Positions 33,665 to 42,360 of a stretch of DNA of 64,000 nucleotides are shown here, one piece after another. Source of the stretch: JACVRW01 sp963734365 (GTDB lineage Bacteria; Actinomycetota; Thermoleophilia; Solirubrobacterales; Thermoleophilaceae). The DNA is taken from positions 124,001-188,000 of the forward strand of contig CAVTGV010000004.1 of assembly GCA_963734365.1 (NCBI GenBank), in the 5' to 3' direction. The notes under the pieces are model-generated. The model ran no database searches. It had not been told where the DNA came from and saw only the letters and a program-made list of their open reading frames with translations. The position numbers were made by a program, and so were the translations under genes. Each line of letters begins with the position of its first letter. Within the stretch, counting starts at the first letter, position 1.

Positions 33665-34692
33665 ATCGGCAGGTCGGCCCGGCGCCGGGCCTTCTGGTCT
33701 ATCAGGAGGAGATCGGCGGTGCCGGTGAGCTCGTCGGCGTCCATGCCGGCATCCAGCTCGGCAAGACCGCAGGAGATCGTGACCGGCCGACCGTCGGGAG
33801 CGTGCACGCCAACCTGGACGGCAGCGTCCACGCGCTGGCACACCTTCCGTGCGTCGTCGAGTGCGGTGTCGGGCAGCAGCACCGCGAACTCGTCTCCGCC
33901 CCAGCGAAAGCAGCGGTCGCCGCGCCGTATGGCGCCCTCGATCGCCGTGGCGGCGCGGGTCAGGACCTCGTCACCGGTGAGATGGCCGAACTCGTCGTTG
34001 ATCCGCTTGAAGCCGTCGAGGTCGCCCACCATGAGGCTCAGCGGAGCGCCCGTGCGCTGCACGCGCGCCAGCTCCTGTGCGAGCGTCTCGTCGAACGCGC
34101 GCCGGTTGGCGAGGCGGGTGAGCGGATCGGTCCGCGCCCGCCCCTCGGCGCGCTTCTCGGCGGCCCGCAGACCGGCCTTCTGCTGGTCCGTGCCGCGCAC
34201 GAACTCCAGCGAGAGCAGGGCGATGCCGATCAGCAGCACGAGGTTCGTGGCGGTCGCGCCCGCGGTCTGGGGGTCCCAGCTGTCGTACACGAGCGGCGCC
34301 ACCGCCACCGCCGCCACGAGCGCGAGGTATGCGGGCATCCGACTGCGCGGGTGCAGCGAGGCGCTGGCGAAGACGTTGAGCAGCAGCAGCGAGTTGTAGG
34401 GGCCGTCCACGCCGCCGGCCAGCCACTGCAGGAGGGCCACCTGACCGAGGCCGAGGAAGCTTCCCCAGGAGAGCCAGCTCACCGTGATCCGCGATGCCGG
34501 GCGGGCGATCCAGGCGGCGATGCCGAGCGACATCAGCACGCTCGCGCCGGCCAGCCACCAGCCCGCATCCCCGATCGCCTTGTCGGGCGGGGCGAAGGGA
34601 AACAGCAGCAGAGCCAGAGCGGCGGCCAGCAGCCATACGAACGCGGCCAGGCGGCGGTAGAGCGCCAACGTTGAGAACTTGGACTCGGGCAT
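33661..34692 (-). CDS. Membrane-anchored GGDEF diguanylate cyclase
   Basis: A 343-residue protein. About six hydrophobic helices fill residues 10-170. A short linker (GLRAAEKRAEGRARTDPLTR) leads to a GGDEF domain with the active-site loop FRWGGDEFAVLLPD and metal-binding VGDLDGFKRINDEFGH. All catalytic residues are present, so it should make cyclic di-GMP from two GTP. No RxxD inhibitory site is evident immediately before the motif. No effector or phosphodiesterase gene is nearby. Confidence 0.92.
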   Translation of the reverse strand: MPESKFSTLALYRRLAAFVWLLAAALALLLFPFAPPDKAIGDAGWWLAGASVLMSLGIAAWIARPASRITVSWLSWGSFLGLGQVALLQWLAGGVDGPYNSLLLLNVFASASLHPRSRMPAYLALVAAVAVAPLVYDSWDPQTAGATATNLVLLIGIALLSLEFVRGTDQQKAGLRAAEKRAEGRARTDPLTRLANRRAFDETLAQELARVQRTGAPLSLMVGDLDGFKRINDEFGHLTGDEVLTRAATAIEGAIRRGDRCFRWGGDEFAVLLPDTALDDARKVCQRVDAAVQVGVHAPDGRPVTISCGLAELDAGMDADELTGTADLLLIDQKARRRADLPI

Positions 34693-34724
34693 CGTCAGTT
34701 AGGTGATCGGCCCATTGCCCCGGA

Positions 34725-35717
34725 TCATTTACCACGTGGGAGCGCGAATGCGCGCTCCACCTCCGGCTTGGCAGCCAGGATTCCGAAGCGCAGGTCGAAA
34801 TCGGCCCAGCCCTCGAGGACCCTGCGATCGAGGCGGAGGGGAGGCCGCAGCGCGGAGGCCAGCGCCGCGAACTGCGCCTGGATCAGGGGCTCGTCGGCGC
34901 CCGATGCGCGCACCACGTCGTCCACGGCCGCCGGCCGGTCGGCGAGCGCCGAGCGCGTGCCGGCGGCCAGCGCGTCCAGCAGATCGTCCACGAGCTCGCG
35001 GCGGTCCACGAGCGTCTTTCGCTCGACCGCGAGCACCAGCTCGGGGTAGCGCGGGGCGCCGAAGTCGTCCACGCGGAACTCACGCGTGTCCACGCCGCGC
35101 TGGCGCAGCGCCACGCCCTCCACGTTCCAGAACGAGACCACGGCGTCCACGCGGCCCGCGATCAGGCTGGGCACGGCCGAGAAGCCGATGGTCACCGTGT
35201 CGACCTTGCCGGGGTCGCCGCCGTCCGACTCGACCACCGCCCGCAGCACGGCCTCGTCCGAGGGGAGCCCGGTCACGCCCACCCGGCGGCCCTCCAGGTC
35301 GCGCGGGCGCCGTACCTCGCCCGCCCGCGCGATCACCGCGGCCAGAGGACGCCGAACGAGCGCGCCCACGCCCACCACATCGCGGCCGCGCTCGCGCGCC
35401 AGCCCGAGGTCGTGGATGTCCACCACGGCCATGTCGGCGCGGCCGGCCGCGAGCAGCTTGAGGGAGTCGGTCGAGGCGCCCGGTACGCGTACCTCCAGGT
35501 CCAGGTCGCCCGCGTGCTCTCGCTGGGCCGCGTAGATGCCCGCGTGGACGGCGTTGGGCTGGAAGTCGAGGGCGATCGTGGCCTCGCTGCGGCCGTCGTC
35601 GCCGCCGCAAGCGGCGAGCAGGAGAAGGGGGAGGAGCACCCAAGTGGGCACAGGCAGCAGGCGGCGCACGCGGCGAAGGCTAGGCAGGACCGGCGGCTGG
35701 CCGCGCCCGTGCGACAC
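34725..35717 (-). CDS. ABC transporter substrate-binding lipoprotein, NMT1/THI5-like
   Basis: A 330-residue exported lipoprotein (lipobox LLAACGGD near residue 35) of the SsuA/THI5 family. LDFQPNAVHAGIYAAQ is the thiamine-precursor-type opening, followed by GRADMAVVDIHDLGLA, VGVTGLPSDEAVLRAVV and DAVVSFWNVEGVAL. The D-F-x-P-N-x-x-H-x-G segment is typical of proteins that bind the pyrimidine precursor of thiamine. No permease or ATPase gene is adjacent, so its partners must be elsewhere. The GTG at 35717 is 13 bases from the divergent fbiC start. Confidence 0.82.
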   Translation of the reverse strand: MSHGRGQPPVLPSLRRVRRLLPVPTWVLLPLLLLAACGGDDGRSEATIALDFQPNAVHAGIYAAQREHAGDLDLEVRVPGASTDSLKLLAAGRADMAVVDIHDLGLARERGRDVVGVGALVRRPLAAVIARAGEVRRPRDLEGRRVGVTGLPSDEAVLRAVVESDGGDPGKVDTVTIGFSAVPSLIAGRVDAVVSFWNVEGVALRQRGVDTREFRVDDFGAPRYPELVLAVERKTLVDRRELVDDLLDALAAGTRSALADRPAAVDDVVRASGADEPLIQAQFAALASALRPPLRLDRRVLEGWADFDLRFGILAAKPEVERAFALPRGK

Positions 35718-35730
35718 CTAGACTGGGCCA

Positions 35731-37914
35731 ATGCGCCGGGTCACCTTCTCGCGGAACTTCACCCTTTCGCTCTCGCGCACCTGCCGCTGCTACTGCAAGT
35801 ACTGCGCGTTCGCCACGCACCGGGCCCACCTGTACGCGCCCGCCGAGGTGGAGAAGATCCTCGACGACGCGGCCCGGCGCGGCGCCAAGGAGCTGCTCGT
35901 GCTCACCGGCGAGAAGCCCGAGGTCAACCCGGAGGTGGCCGAGCGGCTGGGGGAGTACGGCCACGCTGACTTCACCTCCTACGTGGCCTGGGCCTGCGCG
36001 CGCGCGCTCGAGCGCGGGATGCTGCCGCACACCAACATCGGGGTGTGCACGCCGGAAGAGCTGGCGCGGCTGCGCGAGGTCAGCGCCTCTCAGGGGCTGA
36101 TGCTGGAGTCGGTGAACCCCGATCTCGTGGTGCACCAGGGCTCGCCCACCAAGCACCCGGAGGTTCGCCTGGACACGATCCGGGCGGCGGGCGAGCTGCG
36201 GATCCCGTTCACCAGCGGGATCCTCGTGGGAATCGGAGAGTCGCCCGAGGAGCGTGTGGCGGCCCTGGAGGCGCTGGCCGCGGTACACGCCGAGCACGGC
36301 CACCTGCAGGAGGTGATCCTGCAGAACTTCGTGGCGCACCCCCGCTACTACGGGGCGGAGCCGGCGGAGATCGCGGACGAGGCGCAGCGCTCCGACACGC
36401 ACGGCCGGGAGCTCGACCTGCCGGGCTGGGCGGACCCGATCACGCTGGACGACATGCGCTTCCTGGTGGGTGAGTGCCGCCGGCTCATGCCCGACGTGGG
36501 GGTGCAGATACCGCCCAACCTCTCGGACTGGTGGCTGCCGCTGGTGGAGGAGGGCGCCACCGACCTCGGCGGCCTCTCGGCGAACGGCGACCACATCTCG
36601 CCCGAGCACCCCTTCCCGTCCGTGCACCGGATGCGCAAGCAGCTGTCCCCGCGCGGCTACGCGCTCACCGAGCGGCTGTGCGTCTACCCCCAGTACATGG
36701 ACGCTGACTGGCTCGAGCAGGGCGTGCTCGACGTGATCAAGACGAAGTTCTGGAGCTTCATCCCCCGGCGCGGGTCGGGCCGCCGTGACGACCGGCCGAT
36801 TCGCGCCGAGCTCGTACCGGGCGCCGTGGCCCGCGCGCGCGACGGCCTGCCGCTGACCGGCGAGGAGCTCACCGCGCTGTTCGGGGAGACCCGGCCCGAG
36901 GCGATCGAGGACATGCGCCAGGCGGCGGACGAGCTGCGCTCGGAGCTGGCCGGCGACACGGTGACCTTCGTGGTCAACCGCAACATCAACGTCTCCAACA
37001 TCTGCACCGTGGGCTGCGCGTTCTGCGGCTTCGGCCAGGGACGCCGCTCGCCCGATGCCTACGAGCACTCCGAGGAGGAGTTCCGCCGCCGCGTGCTGGA
37101 CGCGGTGGAGTTCGGGGCCAGCGAGATCTGCATGCAGTCGGGCATCCACCCCGACTGGACGATCGCGGACTACGAGAAGTGGCTGCGCGTGGCGAAGGAG
37201 ACCGCGCCGCAGCTGCATCTGCACGCGTACTCGCCCATGGAGATCGACCACCTCGCGGCGGACCTGCCGCTGGCCGAGGTGTTCGCCCGGCTGCGCGCAG
37301 CCGGCCTCGACTCGGTGCCCGGCACCGCCGCCGAGGTGCTCCACGACGGCGTGCGCCAGCGCATCTCCCCGAACAAGCTGCCGGTCGCGCGCTGGGTGGA
37401 GATCGTGGAGGGCGCCCACGCGGCCGGCCTGCGCACGACGGTGACGGTGATGTTCGGCCACATCGAGGAACCCTGGGAGCTGGCCGAGCACATGCGAGTG
37501 GTGCGCTCGCTGCAGGAGCGCACGGGCGGCTTCACGGAGTTCGTGCCGCTCTCGTTCATCCCCTTCCACACGCTGCTGGGCCGCACGCACGGGATCGAGG
37601 AGATCTCGCGCGAGGAGAACCTCAAGCACACGGCGGCCTTCCGGCTCGCGCTCGGTCGGACGATCCCGAGCCTGCAGGCCAGCTGGGTCAAGATGGGGCT
37701 GGACGCCGCCACCGAGGCGCTGCGCTGGGGCGTGAACGACCTCGGCGGGACGCTCATGGAGGAGTCGATCTCACGCATGGCCGGCTCGTACCACGGCGTG
37801 ATGCTCGAGCCGGGCGACCTGATCGGCGCGGCCCACGCCGCCGGCCGTCCCGCGGCCGAGCGCGACACGCTCTACGGCATCCGCCGCCGCTACGAGCTGC
37901 CTGTAGCTGCCTGA
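35731..37914 (+). CDS. fbiC: FO synthase (FbiC, fused CofG-CofH)
   Basis: A 727-residue enzyme with two radical SAM domains that condenses tyrosine with a flavin precursor to make FO, the deazaflavin core of F420. The first [4Fe-4S] motif, CRCYCKYC, supplies CxxxCxxC at residues 18-25. The second, CTVGCAFC, is near 425-432. The CofG half spans about 1-370 and the CofH half 380-727. Fusion is the normal actinobacterial form. The genes for later F420 steps lie 3-6 kb downstream on the other strand (npdG, cofD, cofC, cofE). Confidence 0.96.
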   Translation: MRRVTFSRNFTLSLSRTCRCYCKYCAFATHRAHLYAPAEVEKILDDAARRGAKELLVLTGEKPEVNPEVAERLGEYGHADFTSYVAWACARALERGMLPHTNIGVCTPEELARLREVSASQGLMLESVNPDLVVHQGSPTKHPEVRLDTIRAAGELRIPFTSGILVGIGESPEERVAALEALAAVHAEHGHLQEVILQNFVAHPRYYGAEPAEIADEAQRSDTHGRELDLPGWADPITLDDMRFLVGECRRLMPDVGVQIPPNLSDWWLPLVEEGATDLGGLSANGDHISPEHPFPSVHRMRKQLSPRGYALTERLCVYPQYMDADWLEQGVLDVIKTKFWSFIPRRGSGRRDDRPIRAELVPGAVARARDGLPLTGEELTALFGETRPEAIEDMRQAADELRSELAGDTVTFVVNRNINVSNICTVGCAFCGFGQGRRSPDAYEHSEEEFRRRVLDAVEFGASEICMQSGIHPDWTIADYEKWLRVAKETAPQLHLHAYSPMEIDHLAADLPLAEVFARLRAAGLDSVPGTAAEVLHDGVRQRISPNKLPVARWVEIVEGAHAAGLRTTVTVMFGHIEEPWELAEHMRVVRSLQERTGGFTEFVPLSFIPFHTLLGRTHGIEEISREENLKHTAAFRLALGRTIPSLQASWVKMGLDAATEALRWGVNDLGGTLMEESISRMAGSYHGVMLEPGDLIGAAHAAGRPAAERDTLYGIRRRYELPVAA

Positions 37915-38494
37915 TCAGGCGCCGACCCAGCGGATCCGCGCTCCGCTGACGCTGGGCGTCGAGGGTCGTTGCGGCGAGGGCCGTTGCGACGCCGCTTCCG
38001 GCTCCTCCAGATGCTCCAGCCGGCGCAGGACCTCGGCGCGCTGTCGGTCGAGCTCGAGCAGGCGGTCGTGCAGCCGGTCGCGGACCTCCTCCAGCTCGAG
38101 CTCCGACAGCAGGCCGGCTCCGGGCGAAGTCCCGCCGCGGGCGCCGGGCGCCTCGCTAGGAGGCGGCGGATGGGCTGCCAGCGCCGCCTCCAGCAGCGCG
38201 ATCTGACGGCGCAGCTCGCGGCGGGCGCTCACGGCCCGCCCCGGGACGGGCGACGTAGGTGCCGCGCCCGTGCTCGGTCTGAACGATCCCGTCGTTCTCG
38301 AGCTTCGAGTACACCGCCCGCACGGTGTTGACGTTCACCGCGGCGGCACGAGCCATCGCGCGCAGGCTCGGCAACCCGTCTCCGGGGGCCAGCTCGCCCT
38401 TCTCGATCAGGCCGCGCAGCTTGGCCGCCAGCTGCGCCCCGAGTGGGGCGTCGCCGGCGCGATCCAGCCGGTAGGCAGTCGGATCCGCGGCCAT
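37915..38494 (-). pseudogene. GntR-family regulator (YtrA-like), interrupted by one extra base
   Basis: About 190 residues in two frames. The N-terminal part from ATG 38494 is a GntR winged helix: APLGAQLAAKLRGLIEKGEL, LPSLRAMARAAAVNVNTV, EHGRGTYVARPG. The C-terminal part is a helical, charged region (ARRELRRQIALLEAALAAH, EEVRDRLHDRLLELDRQRAE). One of four C bases at 38239-38242 breaks the frame; with three, the protein reads GTYVARPGRAVSARRELRRQ. Alternatively the second part is a separate gene from an internal GTG, but the clean join argues against that. Palindromes at 38501 and 38537 are likely operators, and the divergent target is the MlaE permease gene. Confidence 0.75.
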
Positions 38495-38500
38495 CCGAGG

Positions 38501-38519
38501 CACACCATAGCTTGGTGTG
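38501..38519. promoter_or_regulatory. Palindrome upstream of the GntR gene
   Basis: CACACCATAGCTTGGTGTG, seven-base arms with a five-base centre, lies six bases upstream of the GntR ATG. It is a good operator candidate for self-control. Confidence 0.5.
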
Positions 38520-38536
38520 TGGACTGTTCTAGTCAA

Positions 38537-38550
38537 CTGTGATAGCACAG
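38537..38550. promoter_or_regulatory. Palindrome upstream of the MlaE-like gene
   Basis: CTGTGATAGCACAG (five-base arms, four-base centre) ends six bases before the MlaE-like gene's ATG, in unusually AT-rich DNA. It may be a second GntR operator or overlap the ribosome site. Confidence 0.45.
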
Positions 38551-38556
38551 TAGGCG

Positions 38557-39345
38557 ATGAGCGACACTGCTGCGAGCTGGCTGACCACGGTCGGGGAGAT
38601 CGCCAAGTTCATGGCCCGCGTCGTGGCCGGCGTGCTCTCCGGGCGGGTGCTGCGCTTCTTCGGCGAGGCGCTGCGCCAGTCCGGCATCCTGATCCTGGGC
38701 TCGGCGCTCGTGATCTGGGGCCTGGCCTTCCTCCAGGGGCTCTCGTGCGGGATCGAGGGCGCGTACTTCAGCCGCTCGGTGGGCGCTCCCTCGAACGCCG
38801 GCACGTTCGCGGCCTGGTGCGACCTGCGCGAGGTGATGCCCTACGCGTTCGGCTACATGATGTCGGCCAAGGTGGGCACCGGCCTGGTGGCGGAGATCGG
38901 GGCCATGCGGATCTCGGACGAGGTCGACGCGCTGGAGGTGATGGGCATCGACTCGCTGATCTTTCTCTGTGCCACCCGGTTGCTCGCCGCCTGGATCGTG
39001 CTCCCGTTCCTGTACGTGGGCGCCGTGGGGGCCGGGTTCCTGGCGAGCTACGTGGCGGTGGTGCAGCAGATCGGGGAGGTGAGCTCGGGCGGCTACTTCC
39101 TGATCTTCTGGATGTTCCAGAACCCTCCCGACCTGCTGTTCAGCCTGATCAAGGCGATGGCCATGGCCACCGTGATCGTGCTCGTGGGCTGCTACTACGG
39201 CTACACGGCGAGCGGCGGCCCCGTGGGGGTCGGTACCGCCACGGCGAAGTCGATGGTGCTCAACATCGTGATGGTGCACCTGATCGGCATGGTGGGCACG
39301 CAGATCTTCTGGGGCAGCAATCCACGCGCGCCGATCGGCGGCTAG
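38557..39345 (+). CDS. MlaE/YrbE-type lipid ABC transporter permease
   Basis: A 262-residue permease with the MlaE signature, here GTGLVAEIGAMRISDEVDAL followed by EVMGIDSL. Five or six membrane helices are visible. In actinobacteria YrbE permeases normally occur in pairs ahead of six mce genes. Here a single permease stands alone, with no Mce protein or Mkl ATPase adjacent. The N terminus (WLTTVGEIAKFMARV) fits the amphipathic segment of the family. A divergent GntR gene likely regulates it. Confidence 0.85.
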   Translation: MSDTAASWLTTVGEIAKFMARVVAGVLSGRVLRFFGEALRQSGILILGSALVIWGLAFLQGLSCGIEGAYFSRSVGAPSNAGTFAAWCDLREVMPYAFGYMMSAKVGTGLVAEIGAMRISDEVDALEVMGIDSLIFLCATRLLAAWIVLPFLYVGAVGAGFLASYVAVVQQIGEVSSGGYFLIFWMFQNPPDLLFSLIKAMAMATVIVLVGCYYGYTASGGPVGVGTATAKSMVLNIVMVHLIGMVGTQIFWGSNPRAPIGG

Positions 39346-39356
39346 GCTCAGCTCGT

Positions 39357-40853
39357 ATGGAGACCACCGCCGCCGTTCGCCTGCTCGACAACTACGTCGG
39401 GGGTGGCTGGACCCCGGCTGCGAGCGCGGATCGGCTCGACGTGACCAACCCGGCGACAGCCGAGGTGCTGGCCCGGGTGCCACTGTCCTCGGCCCAGGAT
39501 CTCGACGCGGCGGTGGAGGCGGCGCGGGCGGCGCTGCCGGCCTGGCGCGACGTGTCGGTGATCGGGCGGGCGCGCCACCTGTTCGCGCTGCGGCAGGGCC
39601 TGGACGAGCGCCGCGAGGAGCTGGCCCGGTCGGTGACCACCGAGATGGGCAAGACGATCGCCGACGCTCGGGCCGAGGTGGCCCGCATGATCGAGATGGT
39701 GGAGTGCGCGTGCGCGATCCCCACCACGATGCAGGGCCGGGTGCTGGAGGACGTTTCGCGCGGGATCGACGCCGAGACGATCCGCCAGCCGGTGGGCGTG
39801 TGCGCGGCGATCGTGCCGTTCAACTTCCCGGCGATGGTGCCGTTCTGGTTCCTGCCCTTTGCGATCGGGTGCGGCAACACCTTCATCCTGAAGCCCTCGG
39901 AGCAGGTGCCGCTCACGCAGCAGATCGCGTTCGAGGTGCTGGATTCGCTCGGCCTGCCGCCGGGCGTGGTGAACCTGGTCAACGGCGGCCGCGAGATCGT
40001 CGAGGGGATCCTCGACCACCCCGGGATCGACGCTGTGTCGTTCGTCGGCTCCGCGCCGGTCGCGAAGATCGTCTACGAGCGCTCGGCCAAGGCGGGCAAG
40101 CGGGTTCAGGCGCTGGGCGGCGCCAAGAACCACATGGTCGTGATGCCCGACGCGGTGATCGACAAGACCGTGGCCGGGATCATCGGGTCCGCGTTCGGCG
40201 CCGCGGGGCAGCGCTGCATGGCGGGATCGGTCGTGGTCACCGTGGGCGACGCCCACGACAAGCTGGTGCCGGCCCTGCGCGAGGCCACCGAGCAGATCCG
40301 GGTGGGCGACGGCCTGGATGAGGAAACCGAGCTCGGACCGGTGGTCTCCGAGAGCGCCCGCGAGCGGATCGTCTCGATGATCGACCGCGGTGTGGAGGAG
40401 GGCGCGGAGCTGGTGGTCGACGGCCGTGAACCGGGCGCCGCCGGCGCCGGCTGTTACGTGGGCGCGACGATCCTCGACGGGGCGGGTCCCGAGATGGACA
40501 TCGTCCGCGAGGAGATCTTCGGGCCGGTGCTGTCGCTGGTGCACGTGGACACGCTCGACGAGGCCATCGACACGATCGCCGCGAGCCGCTTCGGCAACGG
40601 CGTGTCGATCTTCACCGAGTCCGGTGCGGCCGTGCGGCGCTTCAAGCACGACGTGGACGCCGGGATGGTGGGCGTGAACATCGGCGTGGCCGCGCCGGTG
40701 GCCTTCTTCCCGTTCAGCGGCTGGAAGGACAGCTTCCTGGGCGACCTCCACGCCCACGGCCCCGACGCGGTCGAGTTCTACACCAAGAAGAAGACCGTCA
40801 CCGCGCGCTACTACTCCAGTGGCGAGTCGGGCTCCTACTTCGTAGAGAGCTGA
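39357..40853 (+). CDS. mmsA: Methylmalonate-semialdehyde dehydrogenase (CoA-acylating)
   Basis: A 498-residue enzyme that converts (methyl)malonate semialdehyde to propionyl- or acetyl-CoA in valine, thymine and inositol catabolism. Family marks are VCAAIVPFNFPAMVPFWFLP, ILKPSEQVPLTQQ, LGGAKNHMVVMPDA (replacing the usual general-base glutamate motif, as expected for MmsA), the nucleophile in GAAGQRCMAGS near residue 285, and PFSGWKDSFLGDLHAHG near the end. It starts at ATG 39357, 11 bases after the MlaE-like gene. Propionyl-CoA from it would feed the methylmalonyl/ethylmalonyl routes. Confidence 0.93.
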   Translation: METTAAVRLLDNYVGGGWTPAASADRLDVTNPATAEVLARVPLSSAQDLDAAVEAARAALPAWRDVSVIGRARHLFALRQGLDERREELARSVTTEMGKTIADARAEVARMIEMVECACAIPTTMQGRVLEDVSRGIDAETIRQPVGVCAAIVPFNFPAMVPFWFLPFAIGCGNTFILKPSEQVPLTQQIAFEVLDSLGLPPGVVNLVNGGREIVEGILDHPGIDAVSFVGSAPVAKIVYERSAKAGKRVQALGGAKNHMVVMPDAVIDKTVAGIIGSAFGAAGQRCMAGSVVVTVGDAHDKLVPALREATEQIRVGDGLDEETELGPVVSESARERIVSMIDRGVEEGAELVVDGREPGAAGAGCYVGATILDGAGPEMDIVREEIFGPVLSLVHVDTLDEAIDTIAASRFGNGVSIFTESGAAVRRFKHDVDAGMVGVNIGVAAPVAFFPFSGWKDSFLGDLHAHGPDAVEFYTKKKTVTARYYSSGESGSYFVES

Positions 40854-40860
40854 GAACGGC

Positions 40861-41613
40861 TCACCGAAACAGGTCCTGCTCGGCGGGCCGCCGCAGGGGG
40901 GCGGCGCCCGAGCCGTCCTCGGCGCTCACGTAACGCTCGAGGCCGCGCACCAGCACCGCCGGCTGGCGCGAGTCCTTGGCGCGCGCCAGGTCGGCCGCCC
41001 CGGCCGCGGCGTCCGCGACCGCGATGCTCGTGACCCGCAGCTCGCGTCCGAACGCGTCGGGACGGCCGCGCCACTCCTCTATCGGTGCCAGGCCCGCCAG
41101 GCCGATGGCCACGTCAGTCTGGCCCATCCGCCACGCCCGCCCGAACGAGTCGGCCACCACCACCGCCGGGCGCACCCCCCTTGCGGCCCCGATCCCCTCG
41201 CGCAAGCGCCGCGCCGACGCGTCTGGATCCTCGGGGAGGAGCACGAGCTCCCCCTCGGCGGAGGCGTTCGACTGGTCGATTCCGGCGTTGGCACACACGA
41301 AGCCGTGGCGGGTCACGGCGATCAGCACCCCGTCCCGTGCGCGAAGCAGCTCGGCCGACTCGTCGAGCACGGCCTGGACGAGGCGCGGGTCCTTGCCGTG
41401 CTCGGTGGCGAGTGCGCGGGCCTCGCGCCCGGGGTCGATGTGGGCGAGGATGCGCGTGCGTCCCTCGGCCTTGGACACCACCTTGTGGGCGATCACCAGC
41501 ACGTCGCCGTCGCGCAGGTCCGGCGGCGCGGCCGCGGCCACCAGGCCGGCGAGATCCTCCCCGTAGCCGATCCCGGGGAGTGGGGGCAGGGCGGTGACGG
41601 TGAGCGAGCTCAG
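40861..41613 (-). CDS. cofE: F420-0:L-glutamate ligase
   Basis: A 250-residue GTP-dependent ligase adding L-glutamate to F420-0. Conserved segments are DGDVLVIAHKVVSKAEGRTR, the glutamate-rich HGFVCANAGIDQSNA, VVVADSFGRAWRMGQTDVAIG and DAFGRELRVTSIAVADA. An internal GTG at 41541 would remove the conserved first strand and helix (LTVTALPPLPGIGYGEDLAG), so the start is placed at a CTG at 41613 that overlaps the cofC stop as CTGA. No C-terminal FMN reductase domain like that of FbiB is attached. Confidence 0.88.
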   Translation of the reverse strand: MSSLTVTALPPLPGIGYGEDLAGLVAAAAPPDLRDGDVLVIAHKVVSKAEGRTRILAHIDPGREARALATEHGKDPRLVQAVLDESAELLRARDGVLIAVTRHGFVCANAGIDQSNASAEGELVLLPEDPDASARRLREGIGAARGVRPAVVVADSFGRAWRMGQTDVAIGLAGLAPIEEWRGRPDAFGRELRVTSIAVADAAAGAADLARAKDSRQPAVLVRGLERYVSAEDGSGAAPLRRPAEQDLFR

Positions 41614-42302
41614 GCCGCGGGGGCGGGCGCGGCCCGCGTGGCCGAGGCGCGCGCACGCGAGCGGTCGAGCTGCCGAAGGGCGCCGCGGGTGGACGGGGCG
41701 TAGCCACGCCGGCTCTCGAGCGCCGAGGCCAGCTCGGCCAGGTCGTCCGGGGTGTCCACGTCGAGCATCAGCGTCGGCACCTGCTCGACCGCCGCGGCCA
41801 CACCGGCCGCCCGTGCCGCCTCCACGTGGCGGGCGAAGCTGCCCGGGCCGAAGCTCGGGGCGATCGCGCCGGGCGGCGAGAGCAGGAGAGCGTTGGTGCC
41901 CGTGCCGTGCCTGTCGGGCACGATCGTCACCGGCGACTCCTGCTCAAGCAGCCCGGCCACCTCCCGCGGATCGAGCAGCGGTGTGTCCCCCGGCACGAGC
42001 AGGACGCGCTCGTATCCGGCCGCCAGCGCGTGGCGTATCCCGATCGAGGCGGCCTGCGATTGGCCCTCCTGCTCGGCGTCGCGAAGCACCGGCACGCGCC
42101 GGCCCAGGGCGATCGCCTCGGCCTCGCGGTCGCGGGTGACCACGAGCACCCCCTCGAGCCCCGAGACATGCCTCAGCGAGGTGAGCACGTCCGAGAACAT
42201 CGCCTGCGCGAGCGCCTGGCGCGAGCCGGCGCCGAGCAGCCCGGCGAGGCGCTGCTTCGCTGCGGCGAAGCTCTTGACCGGGAGGATCGCGATCGTTCTC
42301 AT
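41610..42302 (-). CDS. cofC: Phospholactate/PEP guanylyltransferase (CofC/FbiD)
   Basis: A 230-residue nucleotidyltransferase that activates 2-phospholactate or PEP with GTP for F420 assembly. The start, MRTIAILPVKSFAAAKQRLA, is the family signature, followed by VLVVTRDREAEAIA, RVLLVPGDTPLLDP and the TGTNALLLSPPGAI segment. ATG 42302 is the family start. A roughly 35-residue Arg/Ala-rich extension follows the core and runs up to the overlap with cofE. In actinobacteria the preferred substrate is probably PEP. Confidence 0.92.
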   Translation of the reverse strand: MRTIAILPVKSFAAAKQRLAGLLGAGSRQALAQAMFSDVLTSLRHVSGLEGVLVVTRDREAEAIALGRRVPVLRDAEQEGQSQAASIGIRHALAAGYERVLLVPGDTPLLDPREVAGLLEQESPVTIVPDRHGTGTNALLLSPPGAIAPSFGPGSFARHVEAARAAGVAAAVEQVPTLMLDVDTPDDLAELASALESRRGYAPSTRGALRQLDRSRARASATRAAPAPAA

Positions 42303-42360
42303 CAGGCGGCCGGGGGGACTCGGCCGAGAGTAGCGTGGTCGCGCCTGTGGCCTCGCTCCC

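Noticed and set aside
37915..38232. A separate gene starting at an internal GTG within the GntR region
   Set aside because: One-base removal gives a seamless GntR protein with its helical tail, so a broken single gene is the simpler reading.
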